Shown here: one piece after another, positions 35,349-45,445 of the stretch | How the letters are laid out: every line of letters starts with the position of its first letter | How positions within the stretch are numbered: position 1 is the first letter of the stretch | From: Lucinisca nassula | Lineage: Eukaryota; Mollusca; Bivalvia; Lucinida; Lucinidae | Reading direction: 5' to 3' | Length of the DNA stretch: 64,000 nt | NCBI GenBank assembly: GCA_963580285.1 | Contig: OY757011.1 | Coordinates: 164,515,406 to 164,579,405 of the forward strand | The notes under the pieces: model-generated | The model's database searches: none | The model's input: only the letters and a program-made list of their open reading frames with translations | What the model was told of the DNA's origin: nothing | Translations under genes and position numbers: made by a program

Positions 35349-35534
35349 GTCCCTTCCGCTGATTCAAGAAGGGCAGTTGTCAGTTTCTGGCGAAAGAATG
35401 TGCACTGTACTGGTTAACCGCTTACGTATAAGCCTGCCCAGGAAAGTGTGGATAGGTAAACTGACCGGCTCAAAAATGACCTAAATAGTGTTGACTGGGC
35501 CGTTAAACTCCAATACAAACAAACAAACAAAACC
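35349..35534 (+). mobile_element. SINE S6, 5'-truncated, 10-bp target duplication
   Basis: Flanked by TCCCTACCGG at 35339-35348 and 35535-35544, which belongs to the T2 unit. The body has TTTCTGGCGAAAGAATGTGC and the tail GCCGTTAAACTCCAATACAA plus (CAAA)n. Confidence 0.9.
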
Positions 35535-36263
35535 TCCCTACCGGAATTGATAAAATGGTTCCGCTCTGCTGAACAAAATGGCCACCAGGGATAAATATAA
35601 CAATAATAAAAAACTTAGAAAAATTTTTAAAACGACATCTCCTCCTAGGCTAATGGTCCTTTTTAAAAAAAATCAGAGAAATGTTCCTTTGGTGACCCTC
35701 CAACAAAATTACTAAAATTGCTAAAACGGTTTGCTTCGCTGAACTAAATGGCCGCCAGAGATAAAAATAGGAAAAAAAAAAAAAAACAACCTTTAAATGA
35801 TATCTCCTCCTTGGCTCATGGGCCGATTTCAAAATAATTTCACAGGAATGCTCCACTGAACAAAATGGCCACCAGAGCTTAATTAAAAAGAAAAAAAAAC
35901 AACCTTTAACCCACATCTCCTGTTTGGATAATGGTCCGATTTCAAAGTAATTACACCCTCCACCAAATGTGGTAAAATGGTTCTGCTCTGAAAAAATAAA
36001 AAAAAGAAAAAAAACACCTTTAAATGACATCTACTTCAAGGCTAATGGCCTGATTTCAAACTATTTCCACAGAAATGGTCCTTTGGTGACCCTCTACCAA
36101 AATTGTTAAAATAGTTCCACTTCGCTGAACAAAATGACCACCAGAGTTAAAAATAGAAACAAATAAACAACAAAAAACATTTAATGAACATCTTCTCCTA
36201 GGTTAATAATCAAACAAAAATATTTCACAGAAATGTTCCTTTGTTGACCCTCAACCAATATTG

Positions 36264-36548
36264 TCGCCCACGCCCATCGGGGCTTGAAGAATAGATTGGG
36301 CTGCATGATGCTTCCACGCAGAGCTGAAACCGGCCGCGCATGAGTTCTGGTCAACCGCTTAGGGGTCTAAGCCTGCCCAGGCAAAGTGATGCGAGTCGGA
36401 CCGTCCCAACATATTAACCCTTTTGGTTTGTTTGGGCGGCAGGGATTGAAATGGTATTTTATCCCAATGTCGGGTAAAAGGTCTCCAAAATTACCTAAAT
36501 AGTGTTGACGGGGACGTAAAACCTCAATTCAAACAAAAACACAAACCT
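36264..36548 (+). mobile_element. SINE S1, 10-bp target duplication
   Basis: CGCCCACGCCCATCGGGGCT to CAAAAACACAAACCT; ACCAATATTG repeated at 36254-36263 and 36549-36558, again a T2 phrase cut by the insertion. Confidence 0.9.
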
Positions 36549-37002
36549 ACCAATATTGCTAAAATGGTTCCACTTCACTGAAGACAATGGCTGCCAGAGC
36601 TCAAAATAGCAAAACCTCTAAATGACATATCCTCCTAGGCCAATGACGATATTTCAAACCCAGGACACAAAAATGTTTCTCTTTAATTTTTGTACCAAAA
36701 TTGACAAAACGGTATGGCTCAGCTAAGGTTTGTTCCATTGAAACATCCCATCTCAAAGTAGGTATTATTGTACTCTTGATTGCTTTATTTGCTGAAATGG
36801 GCTTGCTCTGCCGAACAAAATGTCCATATGTCTGCAGAGGTAAAGAAAGAAAAAAATTCAACATCTTCTCCTAGGCCAATGGCTCGGTTTCAAAATAACT
36901 TGACAGAAATGTTCCTTGAGTGACCCTTATACCAAAGGTGCTTAAGTGGTTCGGCTCCTCTGTACACAATGGCTGCCAGAGCTAAATATAGGAAAAACTG
37001 TA

Positions 37003-37332
37003 TGTGTGTGTGAATTCGGGTTTAACGTCGCTTTCAACAATTTTTCAGTCATATCACGACGATGTCTGGTTGCGGCAGGGAGCTCAATGCTCACTTTTAC
37101 AGTGCTGCCTCACCGAAGTATCATGTCCCAGACACAATACATGATACCTAACCCAGTCACATTATCCTGACACTGGGTCGACCAGTCCTAGCTCTACCCC
37201 GTAAATCTGAGTGCCAAGCGAGGAGCTGCTAGTACCATTGTTAACGACTTTGGTATGTCGCGGCCCGGGATCGAACCCGTGACCAACCGTTCCCCGGAGC
37301 GGACACTCTACCAACTGAGCTATCGGGGCCGG
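37003..37332 (-). mobile_element. SINE S2, full copy (minus)
   Basis: Read on the minus strand: CCCCGATAGCTCAGTTGGTA, B box GGTTCGATCCC, body, GCGACGTTAAACCCGAATTC and a (CA)n tail (TGTGTGTG at 37003). Better preserved B box than the copy at 1878. Confidence 0.9.
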
Positions 37333-37364
37333 TACCATCGTTTTGATTATTATTAGTATTATTG

Positions 37365-38320
37365 TAGTACTGAGTTGTAGTAGTGGGAGTAGTAGTAAGA
37401 GTATAGTTATTATTGTCATCGTTTTTATTTTTAAAATCATTATTTTCGTTATTATAAGTAGTATCATCTGTAGAAGTGGTTTGTTAGTTTGTACATGTAT
37501 TGAGATTTTATGTTCCCGACAATATTATTAAGGTCATTTTGGAGACTTTGCTTCCAATTTGTGAGATTTTACCCGAAGTTGAAATGGCATCTCAAGCCCT
37601 GCCGCCCAAACAAACCAAAAGGGTTTATATACAGGGATGGTCCGACTCAGATCACATTGCATAGACAAGCTAAGGCCTCCTAAGCAGTTTACCTGTACTC
37701 ATGTGTGGTCAGTTTCAGCTCTGCGTGGAAGCATCTTGCAGCCCAATTTATTTTTTCAAGCTCTTATCGGCGGGGGCCCAGTGATAGTAGCAGTAGTGGA
37801 AAAAGTAGTAACAGTATAATATTTTTCATCAATTTATTATTACAATTATTATGAGTAGTTGTAGTAGTAGAAGTAGCAGTAGCAATAATATAACAACAAC
37901 AACTTCTACTACTACTGTTACAGCAGTAGTAGTAGTAGTAGTAGTAGTTGTTGTTATATTATTATTATTATTTATGTAAATTCATACAGCCCCTTATTGG
38001 CTAGTTGTATCCAATTTTATTTTCATCACGTTCACATTGTCATGTAATAGCATTATGTCAAGAAAAATAAGGTTAAAATTTCAACCCGCAATTTCGTTAG
38101 AGAAATGCCATTTACACAGACTAATTATGGGTGAATAGCAAATTGTTTTCAGTCCCTTTCATTTAACTGCTATAAACTTCATTTAAAACAAATAACTAAA
38201 CAAATATTACACGAAACATAATAAAAAGATATCTTGTGGACAGCTATATATTATCTTTGTGACTAAAGTGCTACATCTTATAAGTTAGCATATTGTATCG
38301 CTTCTCTCCAAACTCTCGAA
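37365..38320. repeat. Repeat-rich block X, copy 2
   Basis: Collinear with about 32140-32950: GAGTAGTAGTAAGAGTATAG, S1 SINE (37481-37782), triplet repeats, CAGCCCCTTATTGGCTAGTT, GATATCTTGTGGACAGCTAT. Diverged but clearly homologous. Confidence 0.75.
37481..37782 (-). mobile_element. SINE S1 (minus) in X copy 2
   Basis: TTGTTAGTTTGTACATGTATTG tail side is worn; the conserved GTCATTTTGGAGACTTTGCT is present, and the head ends CTCTTATCGGCGGGGGCCC. Confidence 0.78.
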
Positions 38321-38390
38321 AATGAACATGTTGGCATGTTAATAATATTAATACGTTCCATTTAATACCTTTAAGCAGGTCTATTCCCAT

Positions 38391-38605
38391 TTACGGGGTA
38401 GAGCTAGGGCTGGTCGACCCAGTGTCAGGATAATGTGACTGGGTGTGGTATCATGTAATGTGTCTGGGACATGATACTTCGGTGAGGCAGCACTATAAAA
38501 GTGAGCATTGAGCTCCCTGCCGCAACCAGACATCGTCGTGATATGACTGAAAAATTGTTGAAAGCGACGTTAAACCCGAATTCACACACACACACACACA
38601 CACAC
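38391..38605 (+). mobile_element. SINE S2, 5'-truncated
   Basis: TTACGGGGTAGAGCTAGGGC to GACGTTAAACCCGAATTC and (CA)n at about 38583-38605. No tRNA head. Confidence 0.85.
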
Positions 38606-39167
38606 AACGATGGTAATAATAATGATATCTTGCTACTATTCCGAATGCTATTACTTCCAATAGTACTACTGCTTCTATCACTGTACTACTACTACTTCAA
38701 CTATTATTATTGTTATTATTATTAATATTATTATTATTTTTTTATTATTATTATTATTATTAAAGTGATGAAAAATAAGTGGATAAACACTAAAAAATAG
38801 CCAATACTGACCACCACTGTCATTTTATTTTTAAAGACACTAATCATGTATTTAGTTTATACCGCAATTCAAAATAATCGAGCGGTTTTGCAATAATTTA
38901 GCAAATTTAAGCATAAAAAGACAGAAAACAGTGTGGCATGTTAAACGGCATACAGTGCCATGGCGCGCACACGTAGTCTAACATGACGTCAACGAGTGCA
39001 AAGTTCTGACGTCACCGCGCCACAAAGACGAAGGAAACAACATGGGCGCTCGAATAAAAGTTTCTCAGCGCTTTTCATTCTGTATGAAAATCTACAAATA
39101 AATAGTTTATTTTAGCTTTAGAAATTATTTTCGAGGTTGAGACGCAACTGCAGTAGCAGTGCGCAGT

Positions 39168-40963
39168 GGATAGTCTGCACTTTACCGGTCGGTCGCCGCC
39201 ATCTTTTTTTACCCAGTGCGCAGGTGTCAAACGTTGCTAAGGGGGCGTGGTCTAGATCTTTGTTTACAGTTGTCTTGTCCGCCATCTTGTTTTTTTCTAA
39301 CGGGTCCGAGGTGTTGATTCAACTAAGTTTTGTAGCCTTTTTAGGTCATTTGAGATACAATATTTTTATTATTTACCAAAATAAATATATACTGTGTTGT
39401 ATTATATTGATAATATCTAGCATTACATGATAATTGCACAGAAACAATGGGGGTGTGGGGGCGATAGCCCCCATTAACAAAACAACTTACTGAAAGCAAC
39501 AAAGCCGGCAACAAACAAGTAGAAGAAGCTTACCTGAAATCACTATATTAGTCATCAAAGATATCTAACAGACTGGAATTGGCTGGCTCAGATGCTTCAG
39601 GTTGTTGATTTACTTGAGTTGATGTTTTTTCTGCCAGTGGCATTCTTTTTTGTCCTGGATATACTTTCTTTATGAGGGTTAAAAATGTCATGAATTTATC
39701 ATCAGCATCATTTAAGTATTTTTTTCTTATGCAGTATTCAACTAGATAGCTGTCATAGAATTGTTTTTGACTTCCATATTTAGGAAAGGATTTTTTCACG
39801 GCATTCCATGTACTTTCTATGAGATTTGTGCATGCACCAGTTTCTTTATTTTTAAATGTCACAGAATGGTTCACTGTCAAATGTGTATATCCTTCATCCT
39901 TTAAGGAGCTATATGCCTTCCAGCAGTCAGACAATATTACCGAGCCAGGCTTTACATACCTTTGAATGATGGGTATTAATGTTGCCGCAGAACGGTCTTC
40001 TACAATTTCAAAGAAACACTTTTTACTTTCGCGCTCTATTCCCCCGAAAACCCATACACCATCCACCCGCTTGCCTCTGTGATATTTACGCTTTCCAAAC
40101 TTAGATTCATCTATCTCAATTTCTTTACCTACTCCACCTATTTGCTCATTTTCACTTTTAATTATTTCAATACATACTTCCCTAGCAAAATTGTACCAAT
40201 CTGCAATGGTGTGTTCACTTCCAATTTTTAATTCTCTAACCACAAATTCACTTGGTAACTTATAAACCCAATAATATGTAAGTTTAATTACTTGTTCTAA
40301 CAACAGATGACTTCCTGAAAACCAACTACCTTCCCTAATTGATGTTTTCTTGTCACATTTGCTGCACTTCCAAACCACTTGGTCCTTGCTGTATGACTTG
40401 TCTGTTCTTAAATACACATTTCCCTTCAAACACTTTGTACATATACCACCAAAATCGCCCAGAAGCTCTCTTTCTTGTAACCAATTTATCAAATTCCTTT
40501 TATCGCGACATATTTCATAGAGATCATCATACACAAATGGCATTATTTACATTTTTGACAGCTCAAACGTGTTTTTGTTTACATTTACGAACGCTATGGA
40601 CGCTGAGTGGTCGTTGCAAGAAGGCAAAGGTCAACTTGAATAATTAACGTTTCAGCCAATGAAATACGAGATCTTAAGCTCCGCCCTATCTGCGCAGTTA
40701 ACAACTTCCGGAGGGGAAAATCTCCAAACAGGTTGATGTCGTGGTCTGATTTTCGGATATTTAGTTACAACCTACGGTTAAAAACCTTGGTTTTAACCAT
40801 AAAAAGGTGCAATCTTTTCATTTCTGACGTTATTTTTGCCTTTTTTTGCTTTATTTTCTTTTTTTCACCGCGCTCAGGCGCGGTTCTTTATACACGCCCT
40901 AGTTACCTACCTCACGTGGATTTTCCTTCGGAAAATTACCGACCGGTAAAGTGCAGTTGTCCC
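39168..40963 (-). mobile_element. Complete Merlin (IS1016/ISXO2-type) transposon, 1796 bp
   Basis: Imperfect TIRs begin GGATAGT and (right, reversed) GGGACAA, both followed by CTGCACTTTACCGGTCGGT. A perfect 9-bp direct repeat GTGCGCAGT flanks it at 39159-39167 and 40964-40972. The homologous site in H1 (about 30190) is uninterrupted and reads GTGCGTAAT once. TIRs starting GG and 8-9-bp duplications are hallmarks of Merlin. It carries a full-length transposase on the minus strand. Confidence 0.93.
39548..40543 (-). CDS. Merlin-type DDE transposase, intact
   Basis: A 331-codon uninterrupted ORF on the minus strand. Domains in order: an N-terminal zinc-ribbon-like pair (CTKC at residues 35-38 and CSKC at 60-63), a helical stretch to about residue 130, then the ISXO2/IS1595-like DDE domain. 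The catalytic residues are visible: D145 in IDESKFGKRK, D206 in LSDCWKAY and E243 in NLIESTW (36 residues between the second D and E). The length is usual for Merlin transposases. It would cut and paste the element by acting on the TIRs at 39168 and 40963. The start ATG at 40541-40543 follows AT-rich sequence; no intron is needed. All key residues are present, so activity is plausible but not shown. The C-terminal tail (residues 300-331) is low in complexity. Confidence 0.93.
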   Translation of the reverse strand: MPFVYDDLYEICRDKRNLINWLQERELLGDFGGICTKCLKGNVYLRTDKSYSKDQVVWKCSKCDKKTSIREGSWFSGSHLLLEQVIKLTYYWVYKLPSEFVVRELKIGSEHTIADWYNFAREVCIEIIKSENEQIGGVGKEIEIDESKFGKRKYHRGKRVDGVWVFGGIERESKKCFFEIVEDRSAATLIPIIQRYVKPGSVILSDCWKAYSSLKDEGYTHLTVNHSVTFKNKETGACTNLIESTWNAVKKSFPKYGSQKQFYDSYLVEYCIRKKYLNDADDKFMTFLTLIKKVYPGQKRMPLAEKTSTQVNQQPEASEPANSSLLDIFDD

Positions 40964-41324
40964 GTGCGCAGTTATTCCAACGGGCCATTCAAACCATGAA
41001 AGGCCGAGAAGGTAAGAATTTAGCTGAAATTTCTGAAAATCTGTTCAAATAAATATTGAAAAGATTTTAACTTGCAGTTTCGTTGTTTTCCAATGTATAA
41101 AAGGTTGCATGCTATTGTTAACACTTGTAAATTAGTGACTTGAAAAGTAGATCCGGTCTATAATCGGTCACTAGGCGTTTTATAGGTCAGTAGAAGGTAT
41201 TAAAGGTCACTACCGATTATAGCGTGCAGTTATTCGACCCCCTTTATTAGGTTACTAGAATGCCTGATTGCGGTATAAACTAAAAAATAGCCAATACTGC
41301 TTGTAGGAAAGAACATTTAAAGAT

Positions 41325-41594
41325 AAAGATAAAGATAAAGAAGCTTTATTTAACGTCGCGAAACAAATAACATAAGCTCTGTAGAGCTTTTATTGCGACA
41401 AACAAAGTATCCTGTAACAAATACTTACCTGCCTTCAATTAACTTCCTAGGACTACCCCTGATAATGCGAGCGTCAGCCAAGGGAGCGCCTAGTACCATT
41501 TTTCACGCCTTTGGTATGGCGCGGCCGGGGATCGAACCCGCGACCTTCCATTCCCGAAGCTGACGCTCTACCACTGAGCTATCGGGGCCGGTCG
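41325..41594 (-). mobile_element. tRNA-headed SINE (S2 relative), AAAGAT tail
   Basis: Minus strand: CCCCGATAGCTCAGTGGTAG, B box GGTTCGATCC, GTACTAGGCGCTCCCTTGGC, GACGTTAAATAAAGC and a tail of TTTATC repeats. The body differs from S2 after the head. Followed by (AAT)n at 41597-41640. Confidence 0.8.
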
Positions 41595-41639
41595 ATAATA
41601 ATAATGGTAACAAATAATAATAATAATAATAATAATAAT

Positions 41640-41880
41640 GTGTTGTTCTTGATGTTGGAAAGGAGGGTTTTAAGTATGAGGAAGACCTGTCTTTTTGCTG
41701 ATTCGGTTTATAATTTCGCTAAGGCTGTGCTCGCTGATCAACGTCGAATTCAACTCTGTGAAATATACATTGTTAAATTCAACACGGGTTTATACGTCAA
41801 TTTCGATATTCAATCTATGGAATTCAAAAAAAAATATGTACAACCGGCATTTGATACTGCAAATTCACTCATCATGTAAT
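41640..41880. repeat. Inverted copy of the start of block X
   Basis: Reverse complement matches 31457-31675: GAATTTGCAGTATCAAAT, GTTGAATTTAACA, CAGAGTTGAATTCGAC and a (C)ATCAAGAACAACAC / CACCAAGAACAACACG pair. The 122-codon ORF across it has no domain support. Confidence 0.7.
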
Positions 41881-42242
41881 TGGCTTTAATAATGAGATAT
41901 CATTGCCTTTTTCTTTCCAAAATGGATAAATGCAATCACAATCGAGTCACCTGATATGGCACTTTGTGCCATATCTTTTCTTGTTATTACCTTTGCTGAT
42001 AATCAGAAATGGCTGTTGCCTAACTAATTTTATTCAGCGTGATAAGGCTTAATTATCCTCCTTACACGTTATTTGGAGTAATTTAGTTACTTACGAATAC
42101 ACAAAATGTATGTTTTTATTATAATAACAGAGCAAAATCATTTGCCCTAGAAACCCCACTTTTTCCTATACAAATTTGTTTTATCAGTTGTGTTCGCCGC
42201 ACGGGCTCACCGACTTGTTAGCGCGACGAATACCTGTTGCTT

Positions 42243-42362
42243 TACACCTGGCAGATTTCCCGCCGTTTTTCAAAGGGGACTTCCTGTTCGCTTTTCTATA
42301 AACTCTGTCCCACTGAAAAAGAGTACTACTCTTAAAGGAAAGAACTTGCTCCTCAGGAGCCA
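42243..42362. mobile_element. Family D MITE fragment
   Basis: ACACCTGGCAGATTTCCCGC, TTCAAAGGGGACTTCCTGTT, AAAGGAAAGAACTTGCTCCTCAGGAGC; stops at the hairpin tip. Confidence 0.72.
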
Positions 42363-43235
42363 CAAGGCGTTAAAATGAAAAATATGGAATTAAAATCATC
42401 CTTTGCATTAAAATGAACATTGTATAAAAGTTTAGCTAGTCTAGTCTCTCTGGCTTTCTAAGCTTGGAGACCCTACCAAATAGACTTGCCATTATTAACA
42501 AGGTAATAAATTTTTAAACAATACCAAAAATGATCAGACTTTTCTTACCAGACTAATAGCTTGTCTAGGAGCTTTAGTGTTTGTGGGAATCCAACACTCA
42601 TATGAAATTATCATTGCCACATACCAACATAAAGCATTTGGCAATTCGGCTTTACGTGGAACTGAGCTGCAAATTAATAGCAAAGCCAGCAAAGAAAATT
42701 GTGCGATTAAAGGACACAGACAAAACTGCATATCTGCACATATATCACTGTTCATGCATGAATCTTATCGTGCATTTCAAGCTTTCACAGACATCGAGTG
42801 GCTATAAAATGACATATAGTCTGTTTGGGCGATTGGATTTTCGGCACCAGAAGGCTGATCTAAGCATTCGCTGTTTCTCACGCTTTTCTGGTTCGACACA
42901 GATATGATTAAACCATTGTTACAACGCATAATGTAGTAATGTAGTAATTACTACATTTTGATTTTTTTTACTACATTATGCGTTGGCATAGTCGACGCGA
43001 AATGAAGTAAAAAAATTATTTCATTTCGCGTTGATATGCACCATATCGACGCATAATGAAGTAATGATGGTAGAACATAGCTGTCTTCGAAAAGACTTAG
43101 GAAGCAATACAGTTAAATTCCTACAATTTAGACCACATTTGAGACGGTTCAAAAGTGGTATTTAAGACCACAGTTGAACAGTCCAAAAGACGGTCTTCCA
43201 CAAAAGCACACTGAAGGTCAAAATCACAAAGAAAA

Positions 43236-43357
43236 AGTTTTATTGGGCGGCATCTCAATGTCGGGTAAAAGTCCCATGAAATTGGAAGCAACGTCTCCAA
43301 AATGACCTAAATAGTGTTGACGGGGACGTTAAACCTCAAATCAAACAAATCAAACAA
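43236..43357 (+). mobile_element. SINE S1 fragment followed by (ACAG)n
   Basis: CATCTCAATGTCGGGTAAAA to AATCAAACAAATCAAACAAA, then GACAGACAG repeats to about 43395 and a short hairpin TACCCCCTTGCATACTTCGT...GTATGCCGGGGGTATA. Confidence 0.78.
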
Positions 43358-43448
43358 AAGACAGACAGGCAGACAGACAGACAGACAGACAGACAGAATG
43401 GACAAAAACTATATACCCCCTTGCATACTTCGTATGCCGGGGGTATAA

Positions 43449-43721
43449 ATAGATGGGCTGCACGATGCTTCCACGCAGAGCTGATACCGCCCGTACATGA
43501 GTCCTCGTAATCTGCTTAGAAGGTCTAAGCCTGTCCAGGAAAACTGCTGCGAGTCGGCCCATCCATGCATATAAACCCTATTGCTTTTAATTGGACGGCA
43601 GCGATTGAGATGTCATTTCATCTCAATATCGGGTAAAAGTCCCATAAAATTTGAAGCAATGTCTCCAAAATGACCTAAATAGTCTTGACGGGAACGTTTA
43701 ACCTCAAATCAAACAAACAAA
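43449..43721 (+). mobile_element. SINE S1
   Basis: AGATGGGCTGCACGATGCTT to ACCTCAAATCAAACAAACAA; lacks only the first bases of the head. Confidence 0.85.
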
Positions 43722-44033
43722 CTGTTGACGCATAATGAAGTAAAATTAAGTATGCCACCCATCGCCGCAAAATGAAATAATTCTTTCATTTTGCTCAAAC
43801 CTTTGCTCAAACCTCTTAGTATCGACGCATAATGTAGTAAAAACGACATTTTATTTCATTTCGCGTCGACTATGCCAACGCATAATGTAGTAAAAATTTC
43901 AAAATGTAGTAATTACTACATTACTACATTATGCGTTGTAACAAACCATATATGACGGTTAGAATCTTCCACTGATTTAATACCTTTAAGCAGGTCTATT
44001 CCCATTTTTAGGGTTGTCTGGTTTTTTATTAGT

Positions 44034-44175
44034 TATAAGTATTGCAAACATTTCCAGTATTCTTAACAAACAGTGTAGATACTGATCAAACGCCTCATTC
44101 TGCAGAACGCGTCTGATCAGGATCTACACTGCCGATGTCCCATTTTCGGGGGGAAGTCAGGCATATATGGGTTAA
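44034..44175. mobile_element. Family A-related hairpin MITE
   Basis: AACAAACAGTGTAGATACTG and stem ACGCCTCATTCTGCAGAACGCGT (imperfect), right end ATATATGGG-TTAA at 44172-44175. Confidence 0.65.
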
Positions 44176-44256
44176 TTCATAACTGTCTGAGACACAACAA
44201 TAATTCTCTTGTTTTCAGATGAATTCAATCACTAATGATGTAGATTTCAGTGTTTG

Positions 44257-44459
44257 TCACACAAGGTTATCATGTATGACGGTCTTAATCATTGTTTTAA
44301 GGACAGTGTATCTCTGGAGGAAGCCCAGTCTCTTAGAGGACTCATAACTCCTCTGAAGTACGTCTATCAAGTCCCGGATTACGGCACATTTTCGCCGAAG
44401 CTCTCTTACTTGATCTTGAAGCTGTAAATTTTCTTGAGCTAATTCAGCCCTCGACAATT
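44257..44459 (-). CDS. Orphan exon-like ORF, coiled coil
   Basis: On the minus strand a good acceptor (CTTTCTTTTGTTTTCAG ending at 44460) precedes 67 codons, from LSRAELAQENLQLQDQVREL to IKTVIHDNLV and TGA at 44257-44259. The composition and heptad-like spacing of L/V/I in the first 40 residues predict a coiled coil, and codon use looks less AT-biased than the surroundings. It could be the last coding exon of a gene whose other exons lie to the right outside recognisable sequence, or an exon captured or stranded among repeats. I do not recognise the family. No partner exon was found up to 50 kb. Confidence 0.38.
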
Positions 44460-44584
44460 CTGAAAACAAAAGAAAGAAATGTGGTCATGTTTCGAAAGTA
44501 AAAAAATGTAAACTTTGCGTCACTGAGCCGAGTTATGCTAACGGTACATGAATTGGTACATCTTCCAGTCAGCGATAAACCTTT

Positions 44585-45293
44585 TATCGTATGACGTCGC
44601 ATCTGAGAGTGTATTAACGTCATGTAATAACTTCGATAATCCACTAGTGGATTAAAAATGCAAATTAGTCTGATACGCCCCGTAACGTTATATGTATGCC
44701 GTCCTTAACGACGTCGCGAGTACTAATGGCAGAATATCGACATTTATGTGAGGCAGGCGTGAATAAAATGCGTTTTAAATGTCATATGATAATTAGAATC
44801 TTGCATTCGTGCCCATGTATTATTGAATTTATTAAACGAGTTGAGGAAAAGGGATAAAATGCGAGGCCTTTGCCTCGCATTAATCCTGCCTCGCATTAAT
44901 CCCTTTCCTCAACTCGTTTAATAAATTCAATAATACATGAACACTCATATAAGATCCTCTATTTATCATATGACGTCGCGTCTGAGAGTGTTATAACGCC
45001 ATGTAATATTTTCGATAATCCACTAGTGGATTAAATATGCAAATTAGCTAGATACGTCCCGTGACATTACATATACGACGTCCTTAACGACGTCGTGTTT
45101 ACTAACGGTGGAATATTGACATTTTTGTAAACAATCGGGAATAGAATTGGTTTTAAATGTCATATGATAAATAGAATCTTGCATTCGTGCTCATGTATTA
45201 TTGAATTTATTATACCCGTTGAAGAAAAGGGATAAAATGCTCGACAAAGCCTCGCATTTTATCCTTTTTCCTCAACTCGTTTAATAAATTCAA
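44585..45293. repeat. Two tandem ~380-bp units built of palindromes
   Basis: Unit 1 starts TATCGTATGACGTCGCATCT (44585) and unit 2 TATCATATGACGTCGCGTCT (44964). Each holds TCGATAATCCACTAGTGGAT, the ACGACGTC motif, and a long hairpin TATTGAATTTATTAAACGAG...complement enclosing GGGATAAAATGCGAGG. The TCATATGA ends are themselves inverted. Confidence 0.8.
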
Positions 45294-45299
45294 ATAAGA

Positions 45300-45445
45300 A
45301 ATAAAATTTATTTTTCTGCAGTTCATGGAAGTATGAACGCAGTGGGTCGCATGCAAAGTAAATGAACCCCGAAGGGGTTCATGTAAACTTTGCTAGTGAT
45401 CCACTGTCGTTCATACTTTCATGAAAAGCAGAAAAAATAAGTTTA
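45300..45445. repeat. Palindrome with ~65-bp arms
   Basis: ATAAAATTTATTTTTCTGCA...CATGGAAGTATGAACG...GTAAATGAACCCC then the reverse complement to GCAGAAAAAATAAGTTTATTT. Directly follows the previous palindromic units. Confidence 0.8.

Larger units (their letters stand above)
34721..36998. repeat. Large T2 element: AGCTCACTTGAGCAC head plus ~150-bp units
   Basis: Head TTAGCTCACTTGAGCACTAA...TGTGATCGCTTTTTGTCCG, then more than ten units with GACATCTCCTCCTAGGCTAA, ATGGTCCGATTTCAAA, GAACAAAATGGCCACCAGAG. Holds SINE insertions at 35349 and 36264 and ends at the SINE at 37003. Confidence 0.85.
38810..41278. mobile_element. Element H, copy H2, carrying a Merlin transposon
   Basis: Left part from 38836 (AAAGACACTAATCATGTATTT) and right part 40973-41278 (to TGATTGCGGTATAA) match H1 closely. 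The whole is flanked by a perfect 21-bp direct repeat (CTAAAAAATAGCCAATACT core) at 38789-38809 and 41279-41299. The leftmost palindrome of H1 is mostly missing, as if 5'-truncated. It lies in an inverted copy of block X. Confidence 0.82.
42917..43943. mobile_element. Foldback element with TGTTACAACGC ends
   Basis: Inverted arms of about 100 bp: left TGTTACAACGCATAATGTAG at 42917, right the complement ending GCGTTGTAACA at 43943. Flanked by AACCAT at 42911-42916 and 43944-43949. The arms contain nested smaller palindromes (AATGTAGTAATTACTACATT; ACGCGAAATGAAGT...ATTTCATTTCGCGT). The interior holds two S1 SINE copies and a (ACAG)n tract. Confidence 0.82.
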
